Position numbers and translations under genes: made by a program
The notes under the pieces: generated by a model
What the model saw: the letters and a program-made list of their open reading frames with translations, nothing else
Told to the model about the DNA's origin: nothing
Databases searched by the model: none
Shown: one piece after another, positions 48,367 to 60,500 of the stretch
How positions within the stretch are numbered: the first letter of the stretch is position 1
Layout: each line of letters starts with the position of its first letter
DNA from: Cinclus cinclus
Taxonomy: Eukaryota; Chordata; Aves; Passeriformes; Cinclidae
DNA length: 64,000 nt
Reading direction: 5' to 3'
Assembly (NCBI RefSeq): GCF_963662255.1
Contig: NC_085050.1
Coordinates: 2,861,194 to 2,925,193 of the forward strand

Positions 48367-49110
48367 AAATCACAGAATCATGGCATCGTTTAGGTTGGAA
48401 AAGCCCTCTAAGGCAATCGAGTCCAACTGCTAACCCAGCAGTGCCGAGGCCTTCACTAACATATGTCCCCAAGTGCCACCTCTACACAGCCTTTAAATCC
48501 CTCCAGGGACGGTGACTCCAGCCCCTTCCAAGAAAAAGTGGTGTCAAAGGCCTTGCCAAAGTCCAAACAGACACACCCACAGCCTCTCCCTCATCCACCA
48601 GAGCACGTCACCTTGTCACAGAAGGACATCAGGTTGGTCAGGCAAGACCTGCAGGTCACAAACCGGCAGCGGCTGCCCCAGATCCTCTGACTGCCCTGTT
48701 GGCACTGCATGATCTGCTCCTGTCACCTGATTGACAATCCTGCAGTCCCCCAACTCCTCCTTCCTGCCCTTCTTGTAGCTGCGTGTCACATCTGCTCACT
48801 TCCAGTCAGCTAGGACTTCCCAGTTAGCCAGGGCTGCTGGCAAATGATGGAAAGTTATCCCCATCCATTGCAGCAATCCATTTGTTTGAGTCATCCCACA
48901 TGGCTCTGTGCTGGCCACAGTGTCACAGCTTTCCTGATGCACGGTGGCTTCCAGCTCCTCCTCCTGTTGGTGACCACACAGTGGGTGTTGGTGCAGCTGC
49001 ATTTCAGTTGGGTTATCAACCCCACCACCTCTTCGGAGAAGTCCCATTCCTACGTGACCATTCTCAGGGGCTTTCACGGTTTCCAACACATCAATAACCC
49101 CTATGGCTGT
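48367..49110 (-). mobile_element. CR1 copy with internal deletions, including 5' ORF2 sequence
   Basis: The 3' end (48367-48525) is followed by reverse-transcriptase-region sequence (about 48535-48850, GTGTCAAAGGCCTTGCCAAA onward), then by endonuclease-region sequence (about 48855-49110, CATCCATTGCAGCAATCCA onward). Large internal pieces are missing at the two joints. All frames are broken; no protein is expected. Confidence 0.75.
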
Positions 49111-51399
49111 GCTGCCACACGGATCTCCATCCCCTGCCTCCATGGAGACAGCACACTGAAGAACCTGGCTAGCACGCTGTCCCTCAAACACTGGGCTGGG
49201 CCTCCAGGATTATCCCGTGCAAAGATCCTTTTTCTCCTTGGAGCCAGAAGAACCCCAGCTGTCAGCAGTCCTGGTGTCCTGCAAACTCACCCAAAAAACA
49301 AAACCAAACTCAAAATAAGCCTGGAGAAGTCATTCCTGCTTGCTTCTTACACCCACAGTCCTGAAGCTGGAGCAGAAAAAGCAGGACATCCCTGCCTAGG
49401 CTTCCCACCACCCTGCCCTTGCTGCTCCTCCTGCTTCTCGGTGTCTCTGCTTTTTCCACAGCCTGGTCCAGCTGCAGCTCTGGCACTGGAGCAATGTGAG
49501 ACCTCACAGCCTTCGGCTACACTGAGCCAGCTGCTTCCAGCTAATTTGGTCCACGAGCTCTTGCTGCCCATCCTGGCATTAGGGCCAGACTCATGTCTTC
49601 TTGCCATCCCTTCAGCACTGCAACCATTTGTGAGCAGGACACAGGAGCCCTCCATATGTGGCTGGAACCCTTTTGGATTGTTTCTTGTTCTTTGATGGAA
49701 TTTAAACACACCAGACAAGTAGAAAAATGACACAATGCCCGTGTTACTGTTCCAGAGGGAACATAATCCAAAAAATGAGGCAGCTCCATCTCCAGCAGGG
49801 ACCACTGCATCCCGGGATGGAGGAACAGGCCCTGCTCCAGCCCACCATAAATGTCAAGGCTTTCCCATCCCTCAGGTCAAGAAGCAAATCACCACTGTCC
49901 ATGGCTGCAGCAAAACCTCGTGGGTTTGGACCCTCTCCTGAAGCACGTTTTCCACGCGATCGCTGGCATTTCTCAATCCAGCGAGCAGCACCCGCCGGGT
50001 TCAGGCGATGATTTGGCTCACTTACAGACAAGCCCCGCCTCACATCATCACTGATGCTGCTTTAGAGCCCTGTCAGCGACTCGGGGTGGGGACACGGGCA
50101 CTCCTGACCCGAGTCTGAATGATCCCAGGGCAACAGCGACAGGGGAGGGGATGGCTGTGACAGCCGATCTTATCTTGCGTCAACAACACTCAGCTTTAAG
50201 GGGAATGATTGCAGGAACAAAAACAAACAAACCCAGCTCAGCCACACCAACTGCTCCTGAGACGGGGAGCTTCAACCCCAAGAAACAGCCTCCAGGCTTC
50301 CACACTAAGGTCCAAACTGGCTGAGGACGACCGAAGGATCCGCACCTCCTGTCTTGTTTGGGTTTACTGTGCAGCACGAGCCCGGCAAGGTGAGGGAGGA
50401 CCAGGTCTCAGCACTCTCATCCCAAGGCAGAAAGTTCCAGGTGCAGGTGGTGGGAACAGGAAACAAGCACCAGCTGTGCCTCTATCCACCTTTTCCACAT
50501 CCAAGTGTTGTTTTATGGCTATCAGTGAATCACAACACGTCTTCTGCCACACAGCCCAAGTCGAGGTGACAGCAGGTCAGTGGGAGGGGGTGACCCATGG
50601 AGAAACGCCTGGAGAGATGGTCCAGAAGGAAAAAAGCCCTCCTAGCAAAGACAGGTGTTCTCCTGTAATCCCACACATCATTTAGTCCAGGAAAGCAGCT
50701 GGAAGTCGGCTCTTCTTGGGTCAAACCACCAAGCTTGGTTCAGCTCCACAGTCTTGAGCAGCTCTGCTGTTTCCTCGCCATGGAATCCTCATCCTCCTCC
50801 ACCCCATCACTGCCTCTCCCCCAGGGAGAGGGCCAGGACCACTCTCCAACCAAGAACATGGGAGCAAGCAGCAGCCATCACCTTATTTCCCATGTGGCAC
50901 ACAACATTCCTCATCTGAAGGTCCAACAGATCCCACAACATTCAGAGCATGCTGACCCCAAGGTGTCCTTCACAGCTGGTCCACCACAGTTATTTCCAAT
51001 CACACCTGGATCTGAGCCTGGGATGCACAAGCAGTAAGTTCCAGCAGAGCTGACCCACCTCCACATCTCGTTCCCCCCAAATCTGAGACAGCCCTTGACC
51101 AAACAGCAATGCCAGCAACCCAAGCAGCAGACCTGGAATGTCCAACCCAGCCTTGGTGAAGAGTGACAAAATCAGCAAATCTGAGCCTAGCAGTGGTGGA
51201 GCAGAGCTTTGGGAGGTTGTGGAGGGAATTTCCTTCAGCAGCAAGGCTGGGAGATGAGGGAAATCACCACCACACACATCTCCAGTAGCTCCACCACCTG
51301 CTCAGGATCAGGACCATCATCTGCCAGTATCAGCCCCATGACTTGGTAGCAGGATCACATCATTGCTCCAGTTGGCTTCTGGCACATGGGGCTGGAAGC

Positions 51400-51900
51400 A
51401 TTTATTTTTCTCTTTTAAAATATGTTTTAAATACCTCTATTAGTGAATTTTGGGTTTCTTCCACATTGCCCCCAAGCAATCTCTGACAGTTCTTCTGTCA
51501 GGGGCTCTATTCTTCCGCTGCCGATTATTAGTGGGGCACGGGGTTGTTATTTTTCCAGGCCAGGGGCCAAATTTGTATTTAATTTTTGCTCCAGATGGCA
51601 CAGCACTCCAGATGCATCAGCTGGAGCATCGAACCTGTATGAATAAAGTAATAGAGCAAACAACATGATTTACTCAGGGGCTATTTGACACGCTTATCGT
51701 GCTTTGTGTACATCTGTTGTGCAAAAAAAAAAAAATAGCATTCAAATTCATTCAGGTGATGGTTTCGCTATTATAAGCCCAATGCCTGAGAGAAATGAAA
51801 CAGCAGCAGGAATCTAAAACAATAATTATGATAATAATATTAGAATTTATATTTTGCTTACTATAAAGTCAAGTATATATATATTTTAAAAAGGCTGATT
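51400..51900. promoter_or_regulatory. Candidate conserved intronic element
   Basis: A long non-repetitive AT-balanced block in RNF24 intron 1 with GATTATTAG, a CAGATG E-box, TATGAATAAAGTAAT and other AT-rich regulatory-like words. It stands out from the surrounding GC-rich intron. Confidence 0.3.
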
Positions 51901-52230
51901 TCAGCCATCAGTGCTGAGCATGGGCTTGGGTTTTGTTCACCTTCCTCTGTCCCCAAATCTGCTGCTGGCAGCAGGTCAGAATTCTCCCAGGAGAAGGGCT
52001 GGTGATCCCAGATTTCAGCATGGTGCAAGAGCTTATGGCTCTGCTCACCAGAGGAGACGTGAGGAGGACACCAGAGGACAACCACGAGGATGTTCCAGTT
52101 ATGCTTCTGGCAAATTCACCCTGTCCCCAGGAAACTGCAGCATCCCTCCGGCACAGCCTGCAGCCAGGCTGTGCTCCTTGCAAAGTAAAGCACCCAAAAT
52201 AACTCAGAATAGGATTAAAAAAAATAAAAA

Positions 52231-52252
52231 GAAAGAAAGAAAGAAAGAAAGA
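52231..52252. repeat. GAAA microsatellite
   Basis: Five GAAA units after an A-rich stretch. Confidence 0.9.
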
Positions 52253-53399
52253 GCGACATTGAGTAGTCGGTTCATCTGCCTGGGTACTCGAAACACCGCT
52301 GTGTAAAAACCAGCTGAGCCCGGAAACAAAGGGATGAGGGGTGTCTTTTTGTGCTTGGCTTTGCTCCGTTCAGAGCATCCTTGGGCTGTGAGAGGCTGTC
52401 CTGGCAGCACCCGAAACAAAGGAAAGACGGGAGCTGTAGGCAGGAGCCAGCTGGGGAAAACCGGGACGAGGAGGAGGAGGAGGAACCCGCATCGCCCTCC
52501 CCGGCAGCTGCGGAGCCGGGCTCGCGTGTTGCCGAACACGTTATCCATGGCAGGAAACTCGAGATCAAAGGCGAGGAGCGTGCCAGAGCAAGATGTCATC
52601 CAAGCCTCCTGCCAAAGGTGTGCACGGGAGGGGAGAAGCAACCCCCAGACACACAAGCTGGCACATCCTCCTGCTCCTGCCCCGGCGCCGCTCGTCGGGG
52701 GACCGAGACCCACGCGTGTTCTCCTCCGTGGACCCCGGCCAAGACAAAGACAGGCTGAACTGAACAAACAAAAAATCCCCAAAACCCCAGACCGCAGGAG
52801 GTGAATTTTTCCAGTCCCCAGGGTCCCACGCACGTCCCCTGCCAAAGCGGCGGATGCAGGGAAGGTACGGACGTGCCGGCACGGCAGGAACAGCAGCCCA
52901 GTGTAACTCCAAAAAAGCAGCTTTTCCCATTCCTAGGTGGTTATTCGTTTATGTTTTTTTTCTTTCTTTTTGTTTTTTTTTTAAAAGCAGAAGAAACCCG
53001 CAGTGTCCTGTCTCGGCCCCAGGAAAGCAAGGGGACGTGTCTGGTTCCAAGCCAGCGGCTACCGGGAACAGAGGTGACCTGGGGACCCTGAGCCGACAGT
53101 GGGGTGGTACCCCCAGGAGCTCCCCCTCACCAGGCAGGATGGGCGCTGGGTGGGGACGTGGGGACATGTCTCCTGTCCCTTTGTGCCGCCCCAGCCCCCT
53201 CCTCCATCCCTCCGGGTTAATGCAGTCCCAATCCACAGCTCCAGCCTCTGCTGTCCCCGCTCTCGGCTGTCCCCTCTGCCCCACAAGCGGGACCTTATGG
53301 CAGCCCTATAGTGCTGCCGGACACCCCAAAAGCACAGCCCAGATCCCCTGAGGATGTCCCCAGAGGGGTCTGCAGGGACACGGGGGCTGCTCCATTGCC

Positions 53400-53860
53400 C
53401 TGTGGAGGTTCCTGCCCCAGAGGGGACTGCGGAGCAGAGAGGGAGGGACCCTGTCCCCCATGGGAGCTGCTAAGGAGGGGCTGGGATGGAAGGGGAGCTC
53501 TGTCCCACAGGACAAGGCACAGCGAGAGGGTCCTGCCCAGAGAGTCGATGGAGCAGGGATCCTGCCCCACATAACAAGGCACAGAGAGAGGGTACAGCCC
53601 AAAGAGGGGATGCAGGAGAGACCTTTCCCTATAGAACAAGGCACAGGGAGAGGTCCCACCCCACAGAGGGGCTGGAAGAGGGTCCCTTCCCCACAGAACA
53701 AAGCACAGAGGGAAGATCCTGCCCAAAGCGGATCTGCGAGAAGGACCCTGCCCCACAGAGGGGTGCGCAGGGAGGATGGAGAAGGGTCCCTTCCCCACAG
53801 AACAAGGCACAGCGAGGGTTCCCACCCCATATGGGGGTGCCCGGGGGAGGGTCCCCGACC
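53400..53860. repeat. 62-bp minisatellite beside the RNF24 promoter
   Basis: The marker ACAAGGCACAG (or ACAAAGCACAG) occurs at 53512, 53574, 53636, 53698 and 53802. The first three intervals are exactly 62 bases and the fourth is 104. Diverged partial units flank the array. It lies in RNF24 intron 1, about 70 bases from the exon 1 donor. Confidence 0.85.
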
Positions 53861-53879
53861 CCCATATGGACGCTCGGGG

Positions 53880-54110
53880 GGGTTCCGGTCCTCCGGCCCC
53901 CCAGGGGGCTCCCGCCCCCCGCACTCACCCGCCGCCGCGCTGTCCCGCCGGGGCTCCCGCCGCCCGCACCGCCCGGCCCGGGCAGGACCCGGATGGAGCC
54001 GCCCCGCCCCGCCCCGCCCCGCCCGGAGCCGGGCACGGCTTCCCCGCGCGCACCGCGCGTGCGCGTAGCAGGTGACGTCATTGATGGGCGGGCGAAACTG
54101 CGGGGGCGGG
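53880..54110 (-). promoter_or_regulatory. RNF24: RNF24 CpG-island promoter with CRE and NRF1-like sites
   Basis: A GC-rich, CpG-dense island with repeated GC boxes (CCCCGCCCC, 54001-54023), an NRF1-like GCGCGTGCGCG (about 54055-54065), and a full palindromic CRE TGACGTCA at 54073-54080. Typical of a TATA-less housekeeping promoter. It could be bidirectional, but no gene is seen on the other side. Confidence 0.65.
53929..54060 (-). other. RNF24: Probable non-coding exon 1 of RNF24
   Basis: On the minus strand a strong donor GGCGG|GTGAGT lies at 53929 inside a GC-rich CpG island, upstream of RNF24 and in the right orientation. The 7 untranslated bases before the RNF24 ATG need a separate 5' exon, and this is the best candidate. 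The upstream limit is a guess. Confidence 0.6.
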
Positions 54111-54760
54111 GCGAGGGGACAGCGGGGGGGCAGAGGGTGACACGGGGACAGAGTGGGACACGGGGACAGAGTGGGACACGGGGAAGTGGCGGGGAAAGAG
54201 GGTGACAGGGAATGACAGGGGAGCGGGATGGGACAGGGGAAGGTGACGGGGAGGGGTCTGAGAGAGGTGATGGGGCGTGACACGGGTGCCGGGCTGACGG
54301 GAGGTGACAGGGAAAGGAGGTGGCACGGGGCTGGGATAAAACTGACAGAGGTGACAGAGGGTCAATAGGGGGCAGGGAGTGACTGTGGGGGCATAAGGAG
54401 ACACTGGGGACATGCAGTGACACGGGGCAGACGGTGGCACTGGAGATGGGGATGGTGTAGTGAGGACTTAAAGTGACAAGGGGTGATTCTGAGGACATGT
54501 TGGCAATGGGGAAAGGGGATGGCGTAGTGGGGACATGGGGTGACTGTGGGAACAAGGGCTGTGGAGACAGGAGATGTCTTTGGGGACATGAAATGGCAGT
54601 GGGGACAGGTCGGGGTGGCAGCGAGTGCAGATGGGGACAGGGCATGGCAGGAGGGACGGGGTGAAGGCGGATGACCGGGGTTGGTGGCAATGGGGACGGG
54701 GCGGCAGGAGCGGTGACGCAGAGGGGACAGGAGGTGGCATCGGGGGCATTGTCCCGCTCT
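54110..54760. repeat. GGGGACA-rich low-complexity and degenerate minisatellite
   Basis: Repeated GGGGACA, GGTGACA and GGTGGCA words, with two near-perfect units GGGACACGGGGACAGAGT around 54138-54175. It produces long meaningless open frames on the minus strand. Confidence 0.7.
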
Positions 54761-54975
54761 GCTCATCGCTGCCCGCACCGCTCCAGTTGTCCACATCCCT
54801 GTCCCTTTCCCATGGACACGACCTCACTTGTGGAGAAAATGGCATCACCCTGGAGCTGGGATGTCACCCAGACCCAGTGTCACGCGCTGGTCCGAGGATG
54901 TCCCGGGTGTGCAAGGGACGCTGATCCTCTTTTTCCCCCTTCCTTCCCTCTCCAGGCTGCGTGGAGCGCCAGACA

Positions 54976-55139
54976 CGGCAGTCCCGGGCGCTGTGACAGC
55001 AGGGACACTGGGATGGGAGTCCCGGGTGCTGTGACAGCAGGGACACTGGGATGGGAATCCCGGGTGCTGTGACAACAGGGACACTGGAATGGGAGTCCCG
55101 GGTGCTGTGACAGCAGGGACACTGGGATGCGCATCCCGT
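54976..55139. repeat. 38-bp tandem repeat, four copies
   Basis: Units starting CTGTGACAGCAGGGACACTG at 54991, 55029, 55067 and 55105, exactly 38 bases apart, with one to three differences between copies. Confidence 0.93.
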
Positions 55140-55514
55140 GCTCCCGGCATGACGCGCTGCCGTGGGAGGACTCGCCGGTCCTGACCTCGGGATTCCTGAG
55201 CGATGAGGCAGGACGCCGATGCGCTGGATGTTTTCACTGGGTGAAGCCTTATTCCCGCCGTGGGAATCCCCGCTCGGCATGGGAGGCATTCGCCTGGGCA
55301 TGCTGGAGCCGGGAGTCCTGGTGCTGGGATGAGACTGCGGAGCCCCGCGGGGACCCGCTGCCGGCAGCTGACGGGACGGATTTGGGAAGCAAATGCGCTC
55401 GGAAATCGAGTTCTGCCGTTCCTCCCACGCAGGCTGGCCCTGGGCACTCCGGGGCAAAGCCTGGAGCTGGCGGCTGGAGGGGAGGGAGTGCTGCGAGCCT
55501 TGTCCTTGGCACGG

Positions 55515-56075
55515 AGTCAGTCATGGAATTGTTTGGGTGGGAAGGAACCTTAAAGCTCATCTTGTTCCACCCCCCCCCCCCCCACCCCCGCCACGGTCAG
55601 GGACAGCTTCCACTAGATCAAGTTGTTCCCAACCTGGCCTTGGACTCCTGGCAGGAGTGGGACAGCTACAGCCTCTCCGGGAAACCTGTGCGAGAGCCTG
55701 CCCACACTCACAGGGGAGAATTTCTTCCTAATATCGATCTAACCCTGCCCTCTGTCATTGTGAAACCACTCCCCTTTTTCCTGGTGAAAAAAGTGCAGGC
55801 TCTTGTCCCAAGTCCCTCCAACTCTCCCGGAGCCTCTTTAGGTCCTGGAAGGTTTCTGAGGTCTCCCTGGAGGTTTCCCTCTTCCAGCTGAACACCCCCA
55901 GCTCTCCCAGCCTGGCTCCAGAGCAGAGGGGCTCCAACCCTTGGAGCAGCTCTGTGGCTTCTGGACTCTCTCCAGCAGCTCCAAGTCCTTCTCATGTTGG
56001 GGGTCCCAGGGCTGGAGGCAGCTCTGCAGGTGGGGTGTCACCTGAGCAGGGTAGAGGAGCAAAATCCCACCCCCT
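55515..56075 (-). mobile_element. CR1 fragment, upstream of RNF24
   Basis: TCATGGAATTGTTTGGGTGG, then the CTGAACACCCCCAGCTCTCC and GCAGGTGGGGTGTCACCTGA words. It is split by a C14 run at 55570-55583. Confidence 0.88.
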
Positions 56076-56911
56076 CCCCTGCTCCCCACACTGGGGGATC
56101 AGCCCAGGGCACGTGGGGGCTTCTCTGGGCTGCCAGCACACACAGATGGGGCATGTCCAGCTTTTTTTCCCTGGATGAAAGTAATAAAAAACCACCCCAA
56201 AATGGCCCTCTGGACAAGGGCAAGGCAGGGTGTCCGTTGTGAATCCAGAGCTGGCACAGGACCTCGGGACATTGCCTTATGCCCAGGATCTACTGCCAGT
56301 TACAGAGAGCAGCTCCTGTGGTGCACCACCCTCCCTGCCTCAGTTTCCCTTTGGGAAGCACTGCTGCCTCCATGGGGACATGGCCAAGGAAGTCCCCATT
56401 TAGTGGAAGGGAAAGGCTGGATGGGCAGACTCCTTCCTGCCTGTGTGCTGGCAGAGGGAGGATGTGGGATAGGGGGACCCAAATTCAGCTAATTGGGGGT
56501 GTGGGGAATGTGTCTGATTCCCTCCCTGACCACTTCTCACTTTCTCCCTGCTTCGTGTGTTCCTGCTAACAACACCTTGCTGTATGTATGAGAAAATCCT
56601 GGTTTTTCCTACTCAATGAGTGAAGGTGCTTTCGATCCAGCCCAGCTGCATGCCTGGACCTTGTGGAGATGGGGTGATAAGGGAGGGAGGGTGGGTCTGT
56701 CCCATAGGAAGGTAGAAGATGTCTCCTTTCTCCTCTCGTTCCTCTCTGGCAGTGCTGGACTATGAATGCCACGGCAGATCTGTTGTCACCCCAATTCAAA
56801 TGGGGTAACAAGTGCAGGGATGGGACTGAAATGTCCCTGGAAAGTAGGTGGAGGCTGGAGTGGTGGCAGCAGCCTCCCACTGCCTCTCCCAGCCTGTCAG
56901 GATCTCCTGCT

Positions 56912-57114
56912 CCTCTGAAAATTTCTCTGAAAGGATAGTCAAACCCTGAGAGGTCCCCAGAGCAGTGGTGGAACCCCCATGCCTGGAGAGATTTAAAAGC
57001 CATATGGATGTGGCAGCTGGGGACATGGGTTAGTGGTAGGATTGGCAGTGATGGAGGAACAGTTGTACTTGATGATCTTAGAAGGTTTTTATAACCTTAA
57101 TAATTCCATGAATC
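56912..57114 (+). mobile_element. CR1 tail
   Basis: TGAAAATTTCTCTGAAAGGA, AGAGATTTAAAAGCCATATG and GATGATCTTAGAAGGTTTTT are CR1 end words. Confidence 0.8.
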
Positions 57115-57484
57115 TCTGATCTACCTTTTCTTTTGTGGCCAAGGGGACCTTCAGTGTCACCAGCCTGGCCAAGCCAATCATAGAGGTGTTGTGGATGGGA
57201 GACCTGGTGGGCACAAGGAGAGTTGGATTTCTGCAGATCCCCTTCGTTAGTCCCAGTGCCCATGGGACAGCACTGCCAGGTCCTGGGCAGTCCCTCACTG
57301 GAAAAATATCCACTTCACTCTTTTGTTTTTTCACTCTTCTGGTTTTTTCCTTCTTCATCCATCCTGGCTGCTTGCTCTCCCCATTTCTTGCCTCCCCTTC
57401 TCCCCTCCTTTCGCTAGAGGTCTCTGGGGTGGTTTACCAGCTGATCCGAGAGGGACCCTGTCCCCTCTCAGCCAGGGACACTTG

Positions 57485-57552
57485 TTGGTTAACGGTTGGG
57501 CTGGATGATCTTAGAGCTCTTTCCCAACCTTAATGATTTTATCATTCTATAA
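57485..57552 (+). mobile_element. CR1 terminal fragment
   Basis: GGTTGGGCTGGATGATCTTA followed by CCCAACCTTAATGATTTTAT is the last part of a CR1 3' end. Confidence 0.8.
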
Positions 57553-60500
57553 ATATCAGCGTGTGCCCATCCCATCTCTGCCTCTGAGGGGGATGTGGGA
57601 GCCTCCCTGGCTCCCTCCCTTCTGTGGTGGCGTTGCTCAGCCGGTACCACCAGCCCTGCTATCTCACACCTCTTCTCCACCCCTTCCACGGTGGTTCTAC
57701 CCCTGGCCAGCCCAATGCAGAGCAGGGTGGAGCAGCACAGGCTCTTCCTCTTCCTCATAACACCAATTACCCGGGAGCTTTGATTCATTAATGACTTTGT
57801 GAGTCAGGCACTGACACTGCTTTGGCTGAGCCACCTCCCACCTCAGCCTTTGCATCCACCCAGGGCGATCCCGCCCCGAGGATCAAGTGGAGCAGGTGTT
57901 GCTCCTGGGTGGCAAACAAAACCCTGCAGCTCTTCCTCTTCATCACCCTCCAAGGGGCTTGGCTGCACTACAGGATCCTGACAGCCCCTATAGGAAAGGG
58001 GAATTCAGGTAGTCACTGCTTGCATCCAAGGTGGGAATTGGCTGGGAACCTGTTTGCAGGTGCTTGGAGATGAAATAGCGCAACTTGTATCCAAGTGGGT
58101 CCATCTTCTTCCTCCTGCTCCTGCCCCAGACTAAAAATGGGCCAGGGAAAAACAGCCAACCTGGACATCACCAGGCAATGTTGAAAGCTTCATTTGGGAG
58201 ATGTGGCTGTGGGGCTCAGAGCCACAGGCTGGGACTGATCCTGCTGGGAATGTGCCTGGCAGTTTGGGGTGTTTGGCACAGCCTGGAGCTGGGCTTAGCA
58301 CTGTCAGGATGGAGAGCTGATTGCCATGAGGATTTTCCTAACACTGAGGTCAGGAAAACTTTTCGAGTGCCTTCTTCTGGAGCAGGGAGTGTTTGCTGGA
58401 GGATGCATGTGGCTCCTGAGAGGTGAGGAAGAAGCAGTTTGGAATTCCCATCAGGCAGCCAAACCCTCCCTCACCCCATTAACACGACCAGGCTCTGCCT
58501 GCACCCTCCTGCTCTGGGAAAAAGACCCTCATTGAGGCTGAGTGCCCTTGTCCTGGCAGGAGCCAGCACTGGCACAAGGATGGCCTTGCAGGGAAGAGCA
58601 GAGGATGGGTGGCAAATGGAAAAGTGGGCTCAGGTGGAAGAAGCCCCAGAGATGGGAAGATTGCAGAGGGTAGAGGGCAGGATTGCTCTCACCCTCAGTG
58701 ATGAATGGAGTGTGGAGGAAGGAGGAGGGAGACAGATAAAGGAGGGGTGTCTTAAAATATCTATTAATAGTAGATGGGGAAGTTTCCTTTGGGGAAGTCA
58801 AACAGGTTTGTTGGAGACACCGTGTCCTTCAGCTGTGTGGTGACTGGTCACGGGAATGGGATGTCCCACTGCATCCATGCTGCCAAACCCATGTCCCTGG
58901 TGGGGATGGCACACTGGAATGTCACTTCAGGAACCAAACTAGACACCAGGGAGGGTAACCAGATTTCCCCTTATCCCTTAGGAGTGCACCAACACCTCAT
59001 CCCACCCATCAGAGACACAGGTAGAGAGTGAAACCAGCTGGGTCCTTGGGTCCAAAAAAAGCCACCAGAAATGGACAACACAGAGGAGGAACAGGCATGC
59101 ACAGTGGCATGGGAGCTCCTCCTGGCTCAGAACCACAGTCCAGCTCTGCTGGTATCCATCCCCTGGCTGGGACTTGGGGGGAACTGCTCCACAGGAATGC
59201 GAGGTGAGGGCCAAGCCAGGGGAATGCTTTCCACATGATGTTCTCTCAGTTTCCGGCAATTTGCTGCTTCGGGACTTCCTAAGCCAGAGGTTGTATCCGA
59301 GTCTTTCTGCTTTACAGCACTTGGTGGGATTGTGGAGAGGGGGGTGATCACATGTGTGGTGTTTCCTTGGGAGAAAAAGAGTTCCAAAGGATGAGCAGGC
59401 ATGGGAATAGGCACTTTCAGGGCAGCTGTGGTGCATCCTAGGGTTGATTCATGCTTTAAATGATGTGGATAGAGCGATGTAAAGCCCCCTTGCTCCTCCT
59501 CTCTGCAGGGTGTAACGTGGAGGGCTGAGCAGGATTCAGCCCTGGGGCCAGAGGGTTTCCACATGAGGCTGCAATACAAAACATCTGGAGAACATCAGCC
59601 ATAAAGAGACAGGAATGCTCCAAACTGGGAATGGGTCCAAGCTGTCCCTTGCAGGCTCAGACAGTCACACACACACACTCCCTGTCTTGTCCCAGAGCTC
59701 TACCAGCCCCTGGGTTGGGTTTTTGCTAGGAATATCCTGTCCAGGAGCATTTGGAGTTTGCAGGTGGGATCCATCCCAGGCATATTTCTGGGGCGTGCTT
59801 GGGCATGAGGCTGTGCAGGAGCTGGAGCTGACAGCTCCGGTGATCTGTCACTGGCATCCTCCCAAGACTCAGCAGTTTCAGGGATTTTACTCCCCTCTGG
59901 GCAACTATGTTGGGAATACAAGGCAATTCCCACCTCACCAGGAGTATCCGCTTCCCTCTAACACGTGGATTTAGTTGTAGGGTGGAGTGATGGACAAAAA
60001 AACTGGGTTTGAGGGTAATTAGCTTTTTTAGAACTTTTTTTTTTTTTAATCAGAAATAGGGTCTAGGAAACAAAGCAGGAGGAAGAGAGCAAGAGAGTCC
60101 AGACCAACTTTATTGAACAGTGTCTCTTCCTCAGATTGCTTTTGTTTGGAACCACACTTGATAAGCCAGCATTGATTTAAGATTAGGTTGGGAAAAACCT
60201 TGCAGGAGCATCCACAGGGCTCCTGGATAAGGCCAGGGACAACTTTTAAATGGGGGAAATTTCCCAGGAGATGAAAATTTGTGGAAATTTAAGGTCCCTT
60301 CCATCCCAAACCATTCTGTGATTCCCTGAATCTTCAATATGGGAGGATTGAGAGCGGACAACATCAAAGGTCTCTGGGTATAAAGGGCCACCATCCAGCA
60401 AATGAAATGACCAGAGATTTGATGGCTGAATGCTTTTGGAGCTGAGGACATTGAATCTGGGGTCCAGCATACGCTCCTGCCTCATGGGAAGTGTGGGTCC

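Larger units (their letters stand above)
36432..53928 (-). other. RNF24: RNF24 intron 1 (17.5 kb)
   Basis: Inferred from the first coding exon to the donor of the likely non-coding exon 1. It holds CR1 fragments (39350-39526, 44095-44265, 48367-49110), homopolymers (T at 39086-39102, C20 at 42339-42358, A21 at 44463-44483), a GAAA microsatellite (52231-52252), and several non-repetitive, possibly regulatory blocks. Additional untranslated exons may be hidden here. Confidence 0.55.

Noticed and set aside
48844..49695. A 283-codon plus-strand frame
   Set aside because: Its first third is antisense CR1 ORF2 sequence. The rest has no recognisable family.
52330..52760. GC-rich block with open frames as a possible RNF24 alternative first exon
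   Set aside because: CpG density is moderate and no convincing minus-strand donor was found.
53306..54690. Long minus-strand open frames (over 300 codons) at the RNF24 promoter
   Set aside because: They follow the 62-bp repeat and G-rich arrays, give repetitive Leu/Cys/Pro protein in more than one frame, and lack splice or codon signals.
54700..55450. Possible SMOX first exons
   Set aside because: No flavin-binding GAGxxG segment or other SMOX block was found in any frame.
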